Positions 1 through 7,945 of a stretch of 10,269 nt of DNA are shown one piece after another (position 1 is the stretch's first letter; the number at the start of each line of letters is the position of its first letter). Origin of the DNA: Sulfurimonas sp. Lineage in GTDB: Bacteria; Campylobacterota; Campylobacteria; Campylobacterales; Sulfurimonadaceae. Under the pieces are notes generated by a model, which saw nothing but the letters and a program-made list of their open reading frames with translations, made no database searches and had not been told where the DNA came from. The translations under genes were made by a program, and so were the position numbers. The DNA is taken from NCBI GenBank assembly GCA_030646745.1, contig JAUSKV010000362.1, positions 1 to 10,269 on the forward strand, given 5' to 3'.

Positions 1-386
1 TGCAAAATATCTTTTTAGAGCAGATAGAGAAGTTTAAAGGGATGTTGATAGCTACGACGAACCTGCTTGAAAATATAGACAAAGCCTTCTCAAGAAGATT
101 TAACTACAAGATAGAGTTTAAAAAGCCGGATGAAGCACAAAGAGCGGAACTTTGGAAAAAGATGCTGCCGATTGACGCTCCATACGAGAAAGATTTTGAT
201 GCTGTACCTTTATCGAAATACTCCCTCACAGGCGGACAGATAAACCTTATAATTAAAAATACAGCCTATAAAGTGGCTGTAAGAAAGAAGCCGATTTTCA
301 CACTTGCCGATTTTGTAGAAGAGATAAACAGAGAGAAAGATGCGAATTTTGACAGCGAAAAATCGATGGGGTTTCTAAATAAGTAA
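1..386 (+). CDS. AAA+ ATPase, C-terminal part (partial, 5' end outside window)
   Basis: Reading frame 3 is open from base 3 to the TAA at 384-386, so about 127 C-terminal residues are present and the Walker A and B motifs lie off the left edge. The first ATG (42) is internal: the codons before it read QNIFLEQIEKFKG, which continues a typical AAA+ fold. Visible landmarks are the sensor-1 strand MLIATTN, then the arginine-finger stretch AFSRRF, and a small helical lid domain with the sensor-2-like segment LTGGQINLIIKNTAYK. This arrangement fits the classical AAA family (Cdc48/FtsH-like ATPases). Such proteins form hexamers that use ATP hydrolysis to remodel or unfold protein partners; the substrate cannot be told from this fragment. 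No membrane segment or protease domain follows, so it is not FtsH itself. The family call is firm, the specific role unknown. Confidence 0.85.
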   Translation, partial: QNIFLEQIEKFKGMLIATTNLLENIDKAFSRRFNYKIEFKKPDEAQRAELWKKMLPIDAPYEKDFDAVPLSKYSLTGGQINLIIKNTAYKVAVRKKPIFTLADFVEEINREKDANFDSEKSMGFLNK

Positions 387-436
387 CCGATATTACGTAC
401 TTTTTCATAATAGCGCGTAACACCTTGTAATTCTCA

Positions 437-480
437 AAAAACAAAGTTTTTACTAAAGAAACATTTTCGCTATGCGAAAA
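437..480 (+). terminator. Two small hairpins after the AAA+ gene, possible terminator region
   Basis: Two stems follow the AAA+ stop codon. The first pairs AAAAAC (437-442) with GTTTTT (446-451) around loop AAA. The second pairs TTTTCGC (464-470) with GCGAAAA (474-480) around loop TAT, and GATTTTCTTGTTTT follows it. Neither has a textbook uninterrupted T-run behind a GC-rich stem, so termination is inferred from position and the U-rich tails. Confidence 0.35.
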
Positions 481-496
481 GCGATTTTCTTGTTTT

Positions 497-572
497 GTAG
501 TTTTAGGAGGTTGTAGGGACAATATGCAGCAGCCACTAAAACGGACACGTTCGTTTTAGTGCGTAACATCAG
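497..572 (-). repeat. Dispersed intergenic repeat, copy 1 (inverted relative to copy 2 at 9601-9675)
   Basis: The reverse complement of this 76-base stretch matches 9601-9675 with only a few substitutions and one 1-base length difference. It contains a 10-bp perfect stem, CACTAAAACG (534-543) with CGTTTTAGTG (552-561), around an 8-base loop. Next to the stem are a GCAGCAGCC block and a conserved GGTTGTAGGGACA stretch (509-521). Two bases of the loop differ between the copies (546 and 547 here) while the stem is identical, which suggests the hairpin is the constrained part. No protein is encoded in common by the two copies. Confidence 0.85.
534..561. other. Hairpin of repeat copy 1
   Basis: CACTAAAACG (534-543) pairs with CGTTTTAGTG (552-561). 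The stem can grow by a G-T and an A-T pair to leave a four-base CACG loop. No T-run follows on either strand, so it does not look like an intrinsic terminator. Confidence 0.8.
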
Positions 573-650
573 TGTATAACTTTACGAAACAATAAAGCTA
601 AATGATTATTTTTTAGGCACTCTAAATTATTTTATTGAAAAAAAATCAGA

Positions 651-656
651 TATACT
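651..656 (+). promoter_or_regulatory. Probable -10 box of the glnA promoter
   Basis: TATACT lies 30 bases upstream of the glnA ATG and follows a long A/T-rich run (621-650), as is common for sigma-70 promoters in Campylobacterota, which often lack a -35 consensus. TTGAAA at 635-640 is too close (10 bases) to serve as a normal -35. The 7-bp inverted pair CAATAAA (590-596) and TTTATTG (631-637) flanks the upstream region and could be chance in such A/T-rich DNA. Confidence 0.5.
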
Positions 657-686
657 AAATGCCAGATTTAAATCAGGAGAAAATAC

Positions 687-2117
687 ATGGGAAAATTTGT
701 TAATAGTGTAGAAGAGTTCTTTTCATTTTGTGAAGACAATGATGTTCAGTTTGTAGATTTTAGATTTACAGACATTAAGGGTACATGGCACCATGTTACT
801 TACAGAATGAGTGCTGTATCTGCTAGTCATTTTGAAGGCGGTTTACCATTTGATGGCTCATCCATTGATGCATGGCAGCCAATTAACAAATCTGACATGC
901 TTCTGAAGCCTGATGCCGGTTCTGCATTTATGGATCCATTTACTGCTGATCCAACCATTATCGTTTTCTGTGATGTTTATGATATCTACAAAAAACAAGC
1001 TTATGAGAGATGTCCACGTTCAATCGCAAAAGCTGCTCTTAAACATGCCGAGTCTTTAGGGATTGCAGATGCTGCATACTTTGGACCTGAGAATGAATTC
1101 TTTGTATTTGACAATGTTACATTTATTGACAATATCAACGAAGCTGGTTACAAAATTGACACAGAAGAGGGTGGATGGAATTCTAACACTACTTATCCGG
1201 ATAGCTACAATAATGCACACCGTCCAGGAACAAAGGGTGGATACTTTCCGGTAGCTCCAACAGATTCAGGCGTAGATATGCGAGCTGAGATGATGCTGAT
1301 TATGGAACAAATTGGTCTTGAAGTTGTTCTTGGTCACCATGAAGTTGCACAAGGGCAGCATGAAATCGGTGTCGTTTTCTCTGACATCATCGGTGCAGCC
1401 GACAATGTTCAAAAATATAAATACGTTGTTAAAATGGTGGCGCACCTTAACGGTAAAACTGCTACATTTATGCCAAAACCAATGTTTGGTGACAACGGTA
1501 ACGGTATGCACGTTCACCAATCGTTATGGAAAGAGGGTAAAAACCTTTTCTATAAAGAAGGAAATTATGCAAACATCTCTGAAATGGGTCTTAACTATGT
1601 TGGCGGTATTTTTAAACATGCGCGTTCAGTTGCAGCATTTACAAACCCTACAACTAACTCATACAAAAGATTATTACCAGGGTTTGAAGCTCCAAGTGTA
1701 TTAACTTACTCTTCTCAAAACCGTTCTGCATCTTGCCGTATCCCTTATGGTGCCGGTGAAAAAGCAACTCGTATTGAGATGAGATTCCCAGATTCTACTG
1801 CTTGTCCTTATCTTGCATTTGCAGTTATGATGATGGCTGGTCTTGACGGTATCCAAAACAAAGAGATTCCAATCGGTCCAATGGATGAAGATTTATATGA
1901 ACTCTCTTTAGATGAAATTCGTGAAAGAGGTATTCCTCAAATGCCACATACACTTCGCGGTTCATTAGAGTCACTTTTCCGTGATAATGACTACTTGAAA
2001 CCAGTCTTCACAGATGAGTTTTTAGAAGCATACAGACATTACAGATTTGAGAGAGATGTATGGCCAGACGAAGGTCGTCCAACTGCGTACGAGTTTAAAA
2101 CTACTTACCAGTGCTAA
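687..2117 (+). CDS. glnA: Glutamine synthetase, type I
   Basis: This 476-residue cytoplasmic enzyme makes glutamine from glutamate, ammonia and ATP, the main entry of ammonium into metabolism. Length fits type I (about 470 residues), which forms dodecamers. The N-terminal beta-grasp domain holds the DGSSI loop (56-60). The catalytic domain shows GPENEFF (133-139) and [11 protein letters not shown] (217-227), with the metal-binding glutamates, then the ATP/metal segment NGNGMHVH (270-277), [10 protein letters not shown] (320-329), PGFEAP (331-336), the NRSASCRIP substrate loop (345-353) and RIEMRFPD (362-369). Tyr404 in EDLYEL sits where beta-type enzymes are adenylylated. The start is supported by AGGAGA (675-680), 6 bases upstream of the ATG. 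It is transcribed alone: a promoter precedes it and a terminator follows. No glnB, ntrC or amtB is adjacent. Confidence 0.98.
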   Translation: MGKFVNSVEEFFSFCEDNDVQFVDFRFTDIKGTWHHVTYRMSAVSASHFEGGLPFDGSSIDAWQPINKSDMLLKPDAGSAFMDPFTADPTIIVFCDVYDIYKKQAYERCPRSIAKAALKHAESLGIADAAYFGPENEFFVFDNVTFIDNINEAGYKIDTEEGGWNSNTTYPDSYNNAHRPGTKGGYFPVAPTDSGVDMRAEMMLIMEQIGLEVVLGHHEVAQGQHEIGVVFSDIIGAADNVQKYKYVVKMVAHLNGKTATFMPKPMFGDNGNGMHVHQSLWKEGKNLFYKEGNYANISEMGLNYVGGIFKHARSVAAFTNPTTNSYKRLLPGFEAPSVLTYSSQNRSASCRIPYGAGEKATRIEMRFPDSTACPYLAFAVMMMAGLDGIQNKEIPIGPMDEDLYELSLDEIRERGIPQMPHTLRGSLESLFRDNDYLKPVFTDEFLEAYRHYRFERDVWPDEGRPTAYEFKTTYQC

Positions 2118-2129
2118 TCGTTTTATAAT

Positions 2130-2168
2130 TTTCCCGCTCTATGCGGGAAACTTCCTCTTAACTTTTTT
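2130..2168 (+). terminator. Intrinsic terminator after glnA
   Basis: A perfect 8-bp stem, TTTCCCGC (2130-2137) with GCGGGAAA (2143-2150), encloses loop TCTAT and starts 13 bases after the glnA stop. A pyrimidine-rich tail with a run of Ts (2163-2169) follows, though the T-run is not directly at the stem base. It should separate glnA from the hsd operon. Confidence 0.7.
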
Positions 2169-2197
2169 TCTTTAACTCAATAACTTTAGATACGCTC

Positions 2198-2235
2198 AAT
2201 CAAATTGATTATTTTTTGCATCATTTAGCTAAAAT
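2198..2235 (+). promoter_or_regulatory. Putative hsdR promoter with an overlapping palindrome
   Basis: A -10-like TAAAAT (2230-2235) lies 33 bases before the hsdR ATG. TTGATT (2205-2210), a plausible -35, is 19 bases upstream of it. The same TTGATT forms the right half of a perfect palindrome, AATCAA-A-TTGATT (2198-2210), which could be an operator. Promoter and operator are both inferred from sequence alone. Confidence 0.4.
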
Positions 2236-2268
2236 CAGCCACTAATATTTGAATGGATATATTACAAG

Positions 2269-4959
2269 ATGAATGAAGCCCAAACACGAACAAATCTCAT
2301 CGATAACGAACTCAAAAAATGCGGTTGGGATACTCAAGATGGTACAAAAGTTATAAAAGAGTATCTCGTCGAACTTGACCAAAATTTACCGCCTTTTTTG
2401 GAGAAAGAAAAAAGATTTATAGACTATGCACTTTTAAACAAAGCCGGAAATATCATCGCACTTGTTGAGGCAAAAAGAGAAAATAAATTGGTTCAAAGTG
2501 CCAAAACCCAAGCAGAATATTACGCAAGACGCATCAAAAGCGTGCAAGGTTTCACACCTTTTATTTATATCACAAATGGGCATGAGATAGAGTTTTGGGA
2601 GAGTGAAAATTATCCTATAAGAAAAGTTTTATCGTATCACTCTTTAGAAGATTTGGAGACGTATAGAAAGCGAAATGAGAACAATATTGTTTTATCACCC
2701 GAACTTATAAGCAAAACTATAGCCAACAGATACTATCAAAACAACGCAATTACAAAAACTTTAGAGAGTCTCAATCAAAAAAACAGAAGTATTTTGTGGG
2801 TGATGGCGACGGGAACGGGTAAAACAAGAACGGTTATCTCTTTAGTCGATGTTTTACTCCGCAGCGGAGCCGTAAAAAGAGTTTTATTTTTGGCAGACAG
2901 AAGAGAGTTGGCAGGTCAAGCGCTAGCAGACTTTAAAGAGCATCTACCTGACCAAGCAAGACAACGCATAGAAACGGAAACTTTTGAAAAAGACAAACGC
3001 ATTTATGTTTCCACTTTTCAAACCATGATGAGTCTGCTCAAAACAAAAAATATTTCACAAGGTTTTTTTGATTTAATCATCGCCGATGAGAGCCACAGAA
3101 GTATTTACAACTATTACGGGCAACTTTTTTTAAAGTTTGATGCCATAAAAATGGGGCTAACCGCTACACCCATAGAGTTTGCGGACAGAGACACTTACAA
3201 GTTTTTCTCCGCTGATGGAGGCAATCCGACTTTTGCATATACCTACGAACAAGCACTCGAAGATAAGTTTTTGTCGCCTTATGATGTGGTGGATGTCAAA
3301 ACAAATTTTTTAGATGAGGGCATACACTTTGAGCTGTTGCCAAAAGCCGAACAAGAGCGACTTTTAGTCGATGGATACGAAGCCGATGAGATAGATTTTG
3401 AGGGAAACACCGTTGAGAAGATGGTAAAAAACGACGACACAAACCGTCAAATTTTAACCACACTTTTGGAAGATGGATACAAAGACCCGACTACAAATTT
3501 ACCTGCAAAAACTATTATTTTTGCCATAAATAAAGCACATGCCAACCGATTGGCGATGCTTTTTGATGAACTATATCCGCAGTACAATTCACAAGTAGCC
3601 AAAGTGATTGTTTCAGATTTGAACAACACCGACGAACTTATGAAAGAGTTTAAAGATAAATTTGAAAACAATGGAAGTAAATTTAACATCGCCATTTCTG
3701 TTGGCATGTTGGACACGGGCATAGATGTACCCAAAATTATGAATCTTGTTTTTGCAAAACCTGTTTTCTCAAGAGCCAAATTTTGGCAGATGATAGGACG
3801 GGGAACAAGGCTTTATGATGGAGCTTTTACAAAAGAGCAGTTTGTCATTTTTGATTTTTGGGGCAATTTTGAGTATTTCAACGAAAAACCAAACGGAGAA
3901 AAACCAAAAGAGCAACAAAGTTTACACAGACAAATCTTTGAGCAAAACTTAGAACTGCTCAAAAATTTGAGTGATAAAAATTTTGAAACCATCAAATCAG
4001 AGATAAAAAAACAGATAGATTCCATTCCAAAAGAGGACTATTTCGTCAAACTTCATGCCAAAGAGTTAGCACCGTTTTTGGATGATTTTGAAAATAATCT
4101 TTCAAAATTGGCGACTATTTCAAAGCTTTTTGACAGAATCACGGTTCAAAACTACAGTGAGTTACGATTTAGACTTCAAACCAAAAAGCTACAAACTTAC
4201 AAGATAATTCAAGACGATGAGAAGCTACAAAAAAGCATAGAAAAAGTTGTAACGGACACTTTAAGACTTCAAAAAACCATAACAGAAGTCAAACTCCAAG
4301 AGAGCGTTATAAACGAAGCACAAGAGGGAACTTTTTGGTTAGAGCTTGATTTTGCAGAGGTGAATGCGGTTACAAATATTCTGGCTCCGCTCATGATTTA
4401 TAAATCCAAAACAATGAAAGCAGAGTACCACTTCGATCTCAAAGATGCCATAAAAAGCAAAACAAACATAAGCATAAATCATCTCAGTGTAAACCTTGCA
4501 GAGTATGAAGAAAATATACGAAAGAGCATTCAAAAGATGGTAAATGAAAGCCCGACTTTGCAGCAGTTGTTTGTCGGTGCAACTTTGAGTGAGCAAGAGA
4601 TAGAAGCACTCAAAAATGAGTTGCTACAAGAAGAGATAGAAGTAGAAAAACTGAGTGCCATGTTTGAGTGCAAATCAAACGATTTGGTAGAGATATTTAG
4701 AGCTATCTTAAGTAAAAAAGAGTACAAACTCCCTCATCTTTTAGAGAACTTTTTGCGTACACATGCACTCAGTTCCAAGCAAATAGAGTTTATCAAAGCC
4801 ATACAATATTTTATAAAAGAAAAACATGACATAACAAGAGCAGACCTCATGCAAAACCCATTTACAATATTTAACAAAATGGGAATACAAGGCATGTTTC
4901 AAGGTTCACTCATGAATGAATTGCTTGTGATAATAGACGATAAGGAAAATGTTTTATGA
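2269..4959 (+). CDS. hsdR: Type I restriction enzyme, R (motor/nuclease) subunit
   Basis: This 896-residue subunit uses ATP to pull DNA past the bound complex and cuts it when the site is unmethylated. The N-terminal nuclease domain shows the PD-(D/E)XK signature: Asp52, Glu67-Ala-Lys69, and a trailing QxxxY motif (Gln81-Tyr85) typical of HsdR. The superfamily 2 helicase core follows: Walker A ATGTGKT (180-186), DESH (273-276), LTATP (297-301), GMLDTGIDVP (479-488) and QMIGRGTRL (507-515). The last ~350 residues are charged and helical, as in the EcoEI-type R C-terminal domain that docks to the methylase, so it looks closest to the EcoAI/EcoEI (type IB) group. All catalytic motifs are intact. 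The Shine-Dalgarno is weak. The stop overlaps the hsdS start by 4 bases (ATGA), showing translational coupling. Confidence 0.96.
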   Translation: MNEAQTRTNLIDNELKKCGWDTQDGTKVIKEYLVELDQNLPPFLEKEKRFIDYALLNKAGNIIALVEAKRENKLVQSAKTQAEYYARRIKSVQGFTPFIYITNGHEIEFWESENYPIRKVLSYHSLEDLETYRKRNENNIVLSPELISKTIANRYYQNNAITKTLESLNQKNRSILWVMATGTGKTRTVISLVDVLLRSGAVKRVLFLADRRELAGQALADFKEHLPDQARQRIETETFEKDKRIYVSTFQTMMSLLKTKNISQGFFDLIIADESHRSIYNYYGQLFLKFDAIKMGLTATPIEFADRDTYKFFSADGGNPTFAYTYEQALEDKFLSPYDVVDVKTNFLDEGIHFELLPKAEQERLLVDGYEADEIDFEGNTVEKMVKNDDTNRQILTTLLEDGYKDPTTNLPAKTIIFAINKAHANRLAMLFDELYPQYNSQVAKVIVSDLNNTDELMKEFKDKFENNGSKFNIAISVGMLDTGIDVPKIMNLVFAKPVFSRAKFWQMIGRGTRLYDGAFTKEQFVIFDFWGNFEYFNEKPNGEKPKEQQSLHRQIFEQNLELLKNLSDKNFETIKSEIKKQIDSIPKEDYFVKLHAKELAPFLDDFENNLSKLATISKLFDRITVQNYSELRFRLQTKKLQTYKIIQDDEKLQKSIEKVVTDTLRLQKTITEVKLQESVINEAQEGTFWLELDFAEVNAVTNILAPLMIYKSKTMKAEYHFDLKDAIKSKTNISINHLSVNLAEYEENIRKSIQKMVNESPTLQQLFVGATLSEQEIEALKNELLQEEIEVEKLSAMFECKSNDLVEIFRAILSKKEYKLPHLLENFLRTHALSSKQIEFIKAIQYFIKEKHDITRADLMQNPFTIFNKMGIQGMFQGSLMNELLVIIDDKENVL

Positions 4960-6155
4960 TAGGAAAAGTTCCTGATGGGTGGAGAGTTGAGAAGTTAAAA
5001 GATATAACAGAATTTTTAACTTGTGGAGTAGCTAAACGACCTGAATATGTAGATAAAAAAGAAGGTATTCCTTTTTTATCTTCAAAAAATGCCAAAACAA
5101 ATAGAATGATATTGAACGATTACAACTGTGTATCAAAAGAAGATTATGAGATATTAACAAAATACTATAAACCTCAGAGAGGAGATATTTTATATACAAG
5201 AGTTGGTTCATTTGGTGAAGCCGTTGTTGTGAATGTAGATTTTGACTTTGCTGTTTTTGTAAGCTTAACAATTATGAGAGTTAAGTCTAATATTGTAAAT
5301 AATCATTACATTTCCAATATTTTAAACTCTTCGTTTATAAAACAAATTGCTAATGAGAAAGCAAGAGGAATTGGTGTTAAAAATCTTAATGTAGGTGATG
5401 TTAGAGACTTTTTAATCCCAATCCCACCACTCCCACAACAAGAGAAGATAGTGCAAGTTCTTGATATTAGTTCTGCTTTGGTAGAGAAACAAAAAGAGCT
5501 ACTTAAAAAGTATGATTTGTTTTTAAAATCAAAGTTTATAGAGATGTTCGGCGACCCTATTTCAAATCCTATGGGGTGGGAAGTTGTGAAATTAGGCAAT
5601 ATAACAAAAGTTCAAACTGGCAAAACTCCTTCAAGAAAAAATGCTGAGTATTGGGCTAATGGAACTGTAAATTGGGCGAAAACAACAGAAGTTAATCAAA
5701 CTATTATGACTGAGGTAGAAGAAAAAATTTCAGATTTAGCAGTTAAAGAATGTCATATGATTATTTTTCAAGAAAATACAATACTTATGGCTATGTATGG
5801 ACAAGGAAAGACGAGAGGGAAAGTAGTTTTATTAAATGTTGAAACTACTATAAATCAAGCTTTTTGTGCTATTTTGGCAAGTGATAATTTTGCGACATTA
5901 TACCTGCTTAAATTGTTAGATTATATGTATGAAAATATTCGTGATTTAGGCAGAGGTGGCAATCAAGAAAATCTCAACTTAGATATTGTTCGCGGTATTA
6001 ATGTCATTTTGCCCCCAATAGAACTCCAAACTAAATTCGCCTCCATAGTAGAAAAGATAGAAACCATAAAAGAAAAAGAGACAAAAAAACTCAAATCATT
6101 AGAAGATTTACATAACACCCTCATGCAAAAAGCTTTTAAGGGAGAGATACAGTGA
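4956..6155 (+). CDS. hsdS: Type I restriction-modification specificity subunit S
   Basis: This 399-residue subunit chooses the bipartite DNA target for both methylation and restriction. It has the usual two-fold layout: target recognition domain 1 (about 6-155), a conserved helical spacer (157-199, starting PPLPQQEKIVQVLD and ending FIEMFGDP), target recognition domain 2 (about 206-353), and a C-terminal helix (354-397, ending NTLMQKAFKGEI). The two halves begin alike (PDGWRVEKLKDIT at 6-18 and PMGWEVVKLGNIT at 205-217), the internal repeat expected of the family. AAGGA (4942-4946) serves as ribosome site. The gene appears more A/T-rich than hsdR and hsdM, common for S genes whose recognition domains are exchanged between lineages. 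The target sequence cannot be read from the protein. The reading frame is intact and shows no obvious phase-variation tract. Confidence 0.95.
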   Translation: MIGKVPDGWRVEKLKDITEFLTCGVAKRPEYVDKKEGIPFLSSKNAKTNRMILNDYNCVSKEDYEILTKYYKPQRGDILYTRVGSFGEAVVVNVDFDFAVFVSLTIMRVKSNIVNNHYISNILNSSFIKQIANEKARGIGVKNLNVGDVRDFLIPIPPLPQQEKIVQVLDISSALVEKQKELLKKYDLFLKSKFIEMFGDPISNPMGWEVVKLGNITKVQTGKTPSRKNAEYWANGTVNWAKTTEVNQTIMTEVEEKISDLAVKECHMIIFQENTILMAMYGQGKTRGKVVLLNVETTINQAFCAILASDNFATLYLLKLLDYMYENIRDLGRGGNQENLNLDIVRGINVILPPIELQTKFASIVEKIETIKEKETKKLKSLEDLHNTLMQKAFKGEIQ

Positions 6156-6177
6156 ATGAAACAAAAATTTCCTCTCG

Positions 6178-6254
6178 CTCCTAAGCTCCAGCTTTGGAGT
6201 GTATATAGATAGTTTTTAGTTCAGTATGCATTCCCATCGAGGACGATGGGAACG
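6178..6254. repeat. REP-like pair of palindromes in the hsdS-hsdM gap
   Basis: Two stem-loops sit close together. The first pairs CTCCTAAGCT (6178-6187) with AGCTTTGGAG (6190-6199), with one mismatch. The second pairs TTCCCATCG (6231-6239) with CGATGGGAA (6244-6252), perfect over 9 bp with loop AGGA. Text of the form CTCC-AAGCTCCAGCTT-GGAG and ATGCATTCCC...GGGAACG resembles palindromes dispersed in many bacterial genomes (REP/MITE-like); this resemblance is from memory, not a search. It splits an otherwise tight operon. An A-run (6255-6262) follows the second stem. The 128-base gap holds no gene. Confidence 0.7.
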
Positions 6255-6283
6255 AAAAAAAATATAAATAAAAGAGACAACAG

Positions 6284-7756
6284 ATGTTCATAAGAAGTGA
6301 AGTAAAAAGTAAAATAGATAGTATTTGGAACAAATTTTGGAGTGGCGGGATAGCGAATCCGCTTAATGCCATTGAGCAGATAACCGCACTCATTTTTTTA
6401 AAACTTTTAAGTGAAAGAGACAATCAAAAAATCCGTCAAGCCTCTTTTACTGGGGATAGTTATGGCTCTATTTTTGAAGATGACAAAATGGCAAATTGGG
6501 ATGAGTTTAGAGAACTCGATAGCGTTTCTATGCTTGAGTGTGTTCGGGATGTGGCATTTCCTTTTATCAGAAAGTACAATGAAGGAAGTGAGTTTAATCG
6601 CTCTTTGAAAGATTTGTCATTTATTATCACGAAGCCTTCGCTTTTGAGTGAAACAGTGGAGGGAATTCAAGAGATATTTACCATTTTAGAAGAAGATGAA
6701 AAAGGTTTTATGGATAGTTTGGGCGACATGTACGAGTATCTTTTGAGCGAAATAAGCTCAAGCGGAAAAAACGGACAATTCCGTACACCACGACACATTA
6801 TCAAAATGATTACAGAACTTACAAATCCGCAAATCGGCGAAAGAGTTTTTGACCCTAGTTGCGGAACAGCAGGTTTTTTGGTAAGTGCTTACACGCACAT
6901 GTTGCAACCATACACCTCAAAAGACGGAAGATTAGGAGCAAATCTAACGGATAAACATTTGTGGGAAAAACTCTCAAACGACACTTTTTTTGGCAATGAC
7001 AGCGACATAAGCATGATACGCATTTCGATGATGAATATGATGCTTCACGATATACAAAACCCACATATAAAACAGGTCGATACACTCTCAAAAGGGTATA
7101 TCGAAAAAGATAAATATCAGGTTGTTTTGGCAAATCCGCCGTTTAAAGGAAGTATCGACAAAGAGGACAAAAATGAAAATTTTGGTATAAATTCGACTAA
7201 AACGGAACTTCTTTTTGTGGACTTGATTACAAGGGTTTTAGATGTTGGCGGAAGATGCGGCGTTATCATTCCAGATGGCGTTTTGTTTGGAAGCTCCAAT
7301 GCACATAAAGCTCTGAGAAAAAACTTGCTTGAGAAGAATGAACTCAAAGCGGTTGTCTCCATGCCAAGTGGGGTATTTAAACCTTACGCCGGAGTTTCAA
7401 CGGCGGTTTTGGTTTTTGTAAAAGGCGGTAAAACAGACAAAGTTTGGTTCTATGACATGGAAGCAGACGGATACAGTTTGGATGACAAAAGAAATCAAGT
7501 CGAGCAAAATGACATTCCGGATATTATTGAAAAATATCATCATAAAGATAAAGCGGATTATGAAGCGACTAAAAAACACTTTTTTATTGATGCAAAAGAG
7601 ATAGTTGCGCATGACTACGATTTGTCTATAAACAGATATAAAACAATCGAGTATGAAGAAGTGAAATATTTGCCAACGGATGAGATTTTGGAAGAAATTG
7701 AAGCGTTGACCGAGAGCATAGATAATGATTTGAAGGAACTAAAAACATTGCTATAA
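6284..7756 (+). CDS. hsdM: Type I restriction-modification DNA methyltransferase subunit M
   Basis: This 490-residue subunit transfers a methyl group from S-adenosylmethionine to N6 of adenine in the site picked by HsdS. Two M and one S form the methylase, and adding R makes the nuclease. The N-terminal helical HsdM domain covers roughly residues 7-140. QFRTPR (165-170), which precedes the catalytic fold in this family, follows. Motif I is DPSCGTAGF (190-198), binding the methyl donor, and motif IV is NPPF (284-287), the adenine-methylase catalytic tetrapeptide. The family's C-terminal DYDLSINRY (444-452) and a helical tail are also present. AAAGAG (6271-6276), 7 bases before the ATG, is a modest ribosome site. 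The gene is 128 bases from hsdS, so it may depend on read-through past the palindromes or on a local promoter. Confidence 0.96.
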   Translation: MFIRSEVKSKIDSIWNKFWSGGIANPLNAIEQITALIFLKLLSERDNQKIRQASFTGDSYGSIFEDDKMANWDEFRELDSVSMLECVRDVAFPFIRKYNEGSEFNRSLKDLSFIITKPSLLSETVEGIQEIFTILEEDEKGFMDSLGDMYEYLLSEISSSGKNGQFRTPRHIIKMITELTNPQIGERVFDPSCGTAGFLVSAYTHMLQPYTSKDGRLGANLTDKHLWEKLSNDTFFGNDSDISMIRISMMNMMLHDIQNPHIKQVDTLSKGYIEKDKYQVVLANPPFKGSIDKEDKNENFGINSTKTELLFVDLITRVLDVGGRCGVIIPDGVLFGSSNAHKALRKNLLEKNELKAVVSMPSGVFKPYAGVSTAVLVFVKGGKTDKVWFYDMEADGYSLDDKRNQVEQNDIPDIIEKYHHKDKADYEATKKHFFIDAKEIVAHDYDLSINRYKTIEYEEVKYLPTDEILEEIEALTESIDNDLKELKTLL

Positions 7757-7784
7757 ATGTTTTTTTGCTACGGTAAATTAAACT

Positions 7785-7816
7785 ATCTTTGTCAAAGATG
7801 GCATGGGTGCTTTTTT
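7785..7816 (+). terminator. Weak terminator candidate after hsdM
   Basis: ATCTTT (7785-7790) pairs with AAAGAT (7794-7799) around loop GTC, and a T-run (7811-7816) appears 11 bases further on. The stem is short and A/T-rich and the T-run is displaced, so this is a tentative call based partly on position at the end of the hsd operon. Confidence 0.3.
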
Positions 7817-7862
7817 ATAATAATCTTACATCAGTCAACTATTTAACAATCTCATCCATTTC

Positions 7863-7885
7863 TATAATTTTAAATTTGATATAAT
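7863..7885 (+). promoter_or_regulatory. leuA promoter: two TATAAT boxes
   Basis: TATAAT occurs exactly at 7863-7868 and again at 7880-7885. The downstream box is the more likely -10, giving a leader of roughly 50 bases before the ATG at 7946. No -35 consensus lies 17 bases upstream. The leader has no cluster of leucine codons, so classical leucine attenuation is not apparent. Confidence 0.55.
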
Positions 7886-7945
7886 TCCACTTAAGATAGT
7901 TATGTAAGAGTGTACTATCAAATTTCAAGTTTTAAAGGATTCAAA

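Noticed and set aside
298..522. Minus-strand open frame across the end of the AAA+ gene and the intergenic repeat
   Set aside because: No recognisable protein; it overlaps a real coding end and repeat DNA, so it is a shadow frame.
524..559. Possible 11-residue peptide (MQQPLKRTRSF) behind AGGAGG in repeat copy 1
   Set aside because: The ATG is absent from the equivalent place in copy 2, and the AGGAGG-ATG spacing (13 bases) is too long; not conserved as coding.
614..630. Sigma-54 promoter for glnA (AGGCAC motif)
   Set aside because: GG at 616-617 has no GC at the required spacing downstream (bases 628-629 are TA).
387..686. CRISPR array or tRNA in the largest intergenic region
   Set aside because: No regularly spaced repeats and no cloverleaf; the palindromes present occur once each.
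4956..7756. Phase-variable repeat tract in hsdS or hsdM
   Set aside because: No poly-G/C run or short tandem repeat was seen in the coding regions; the only notable run is eight As (6255-6262), outside the genes.
7910..7945. Upstream GTG start for leuA
   Set aside because: The added residues (MYYQISSFKGFK) do not look like LeuA, no ribosome site precedes the GTG, and the ATG at 7946 has a well-placed AAAGGA.
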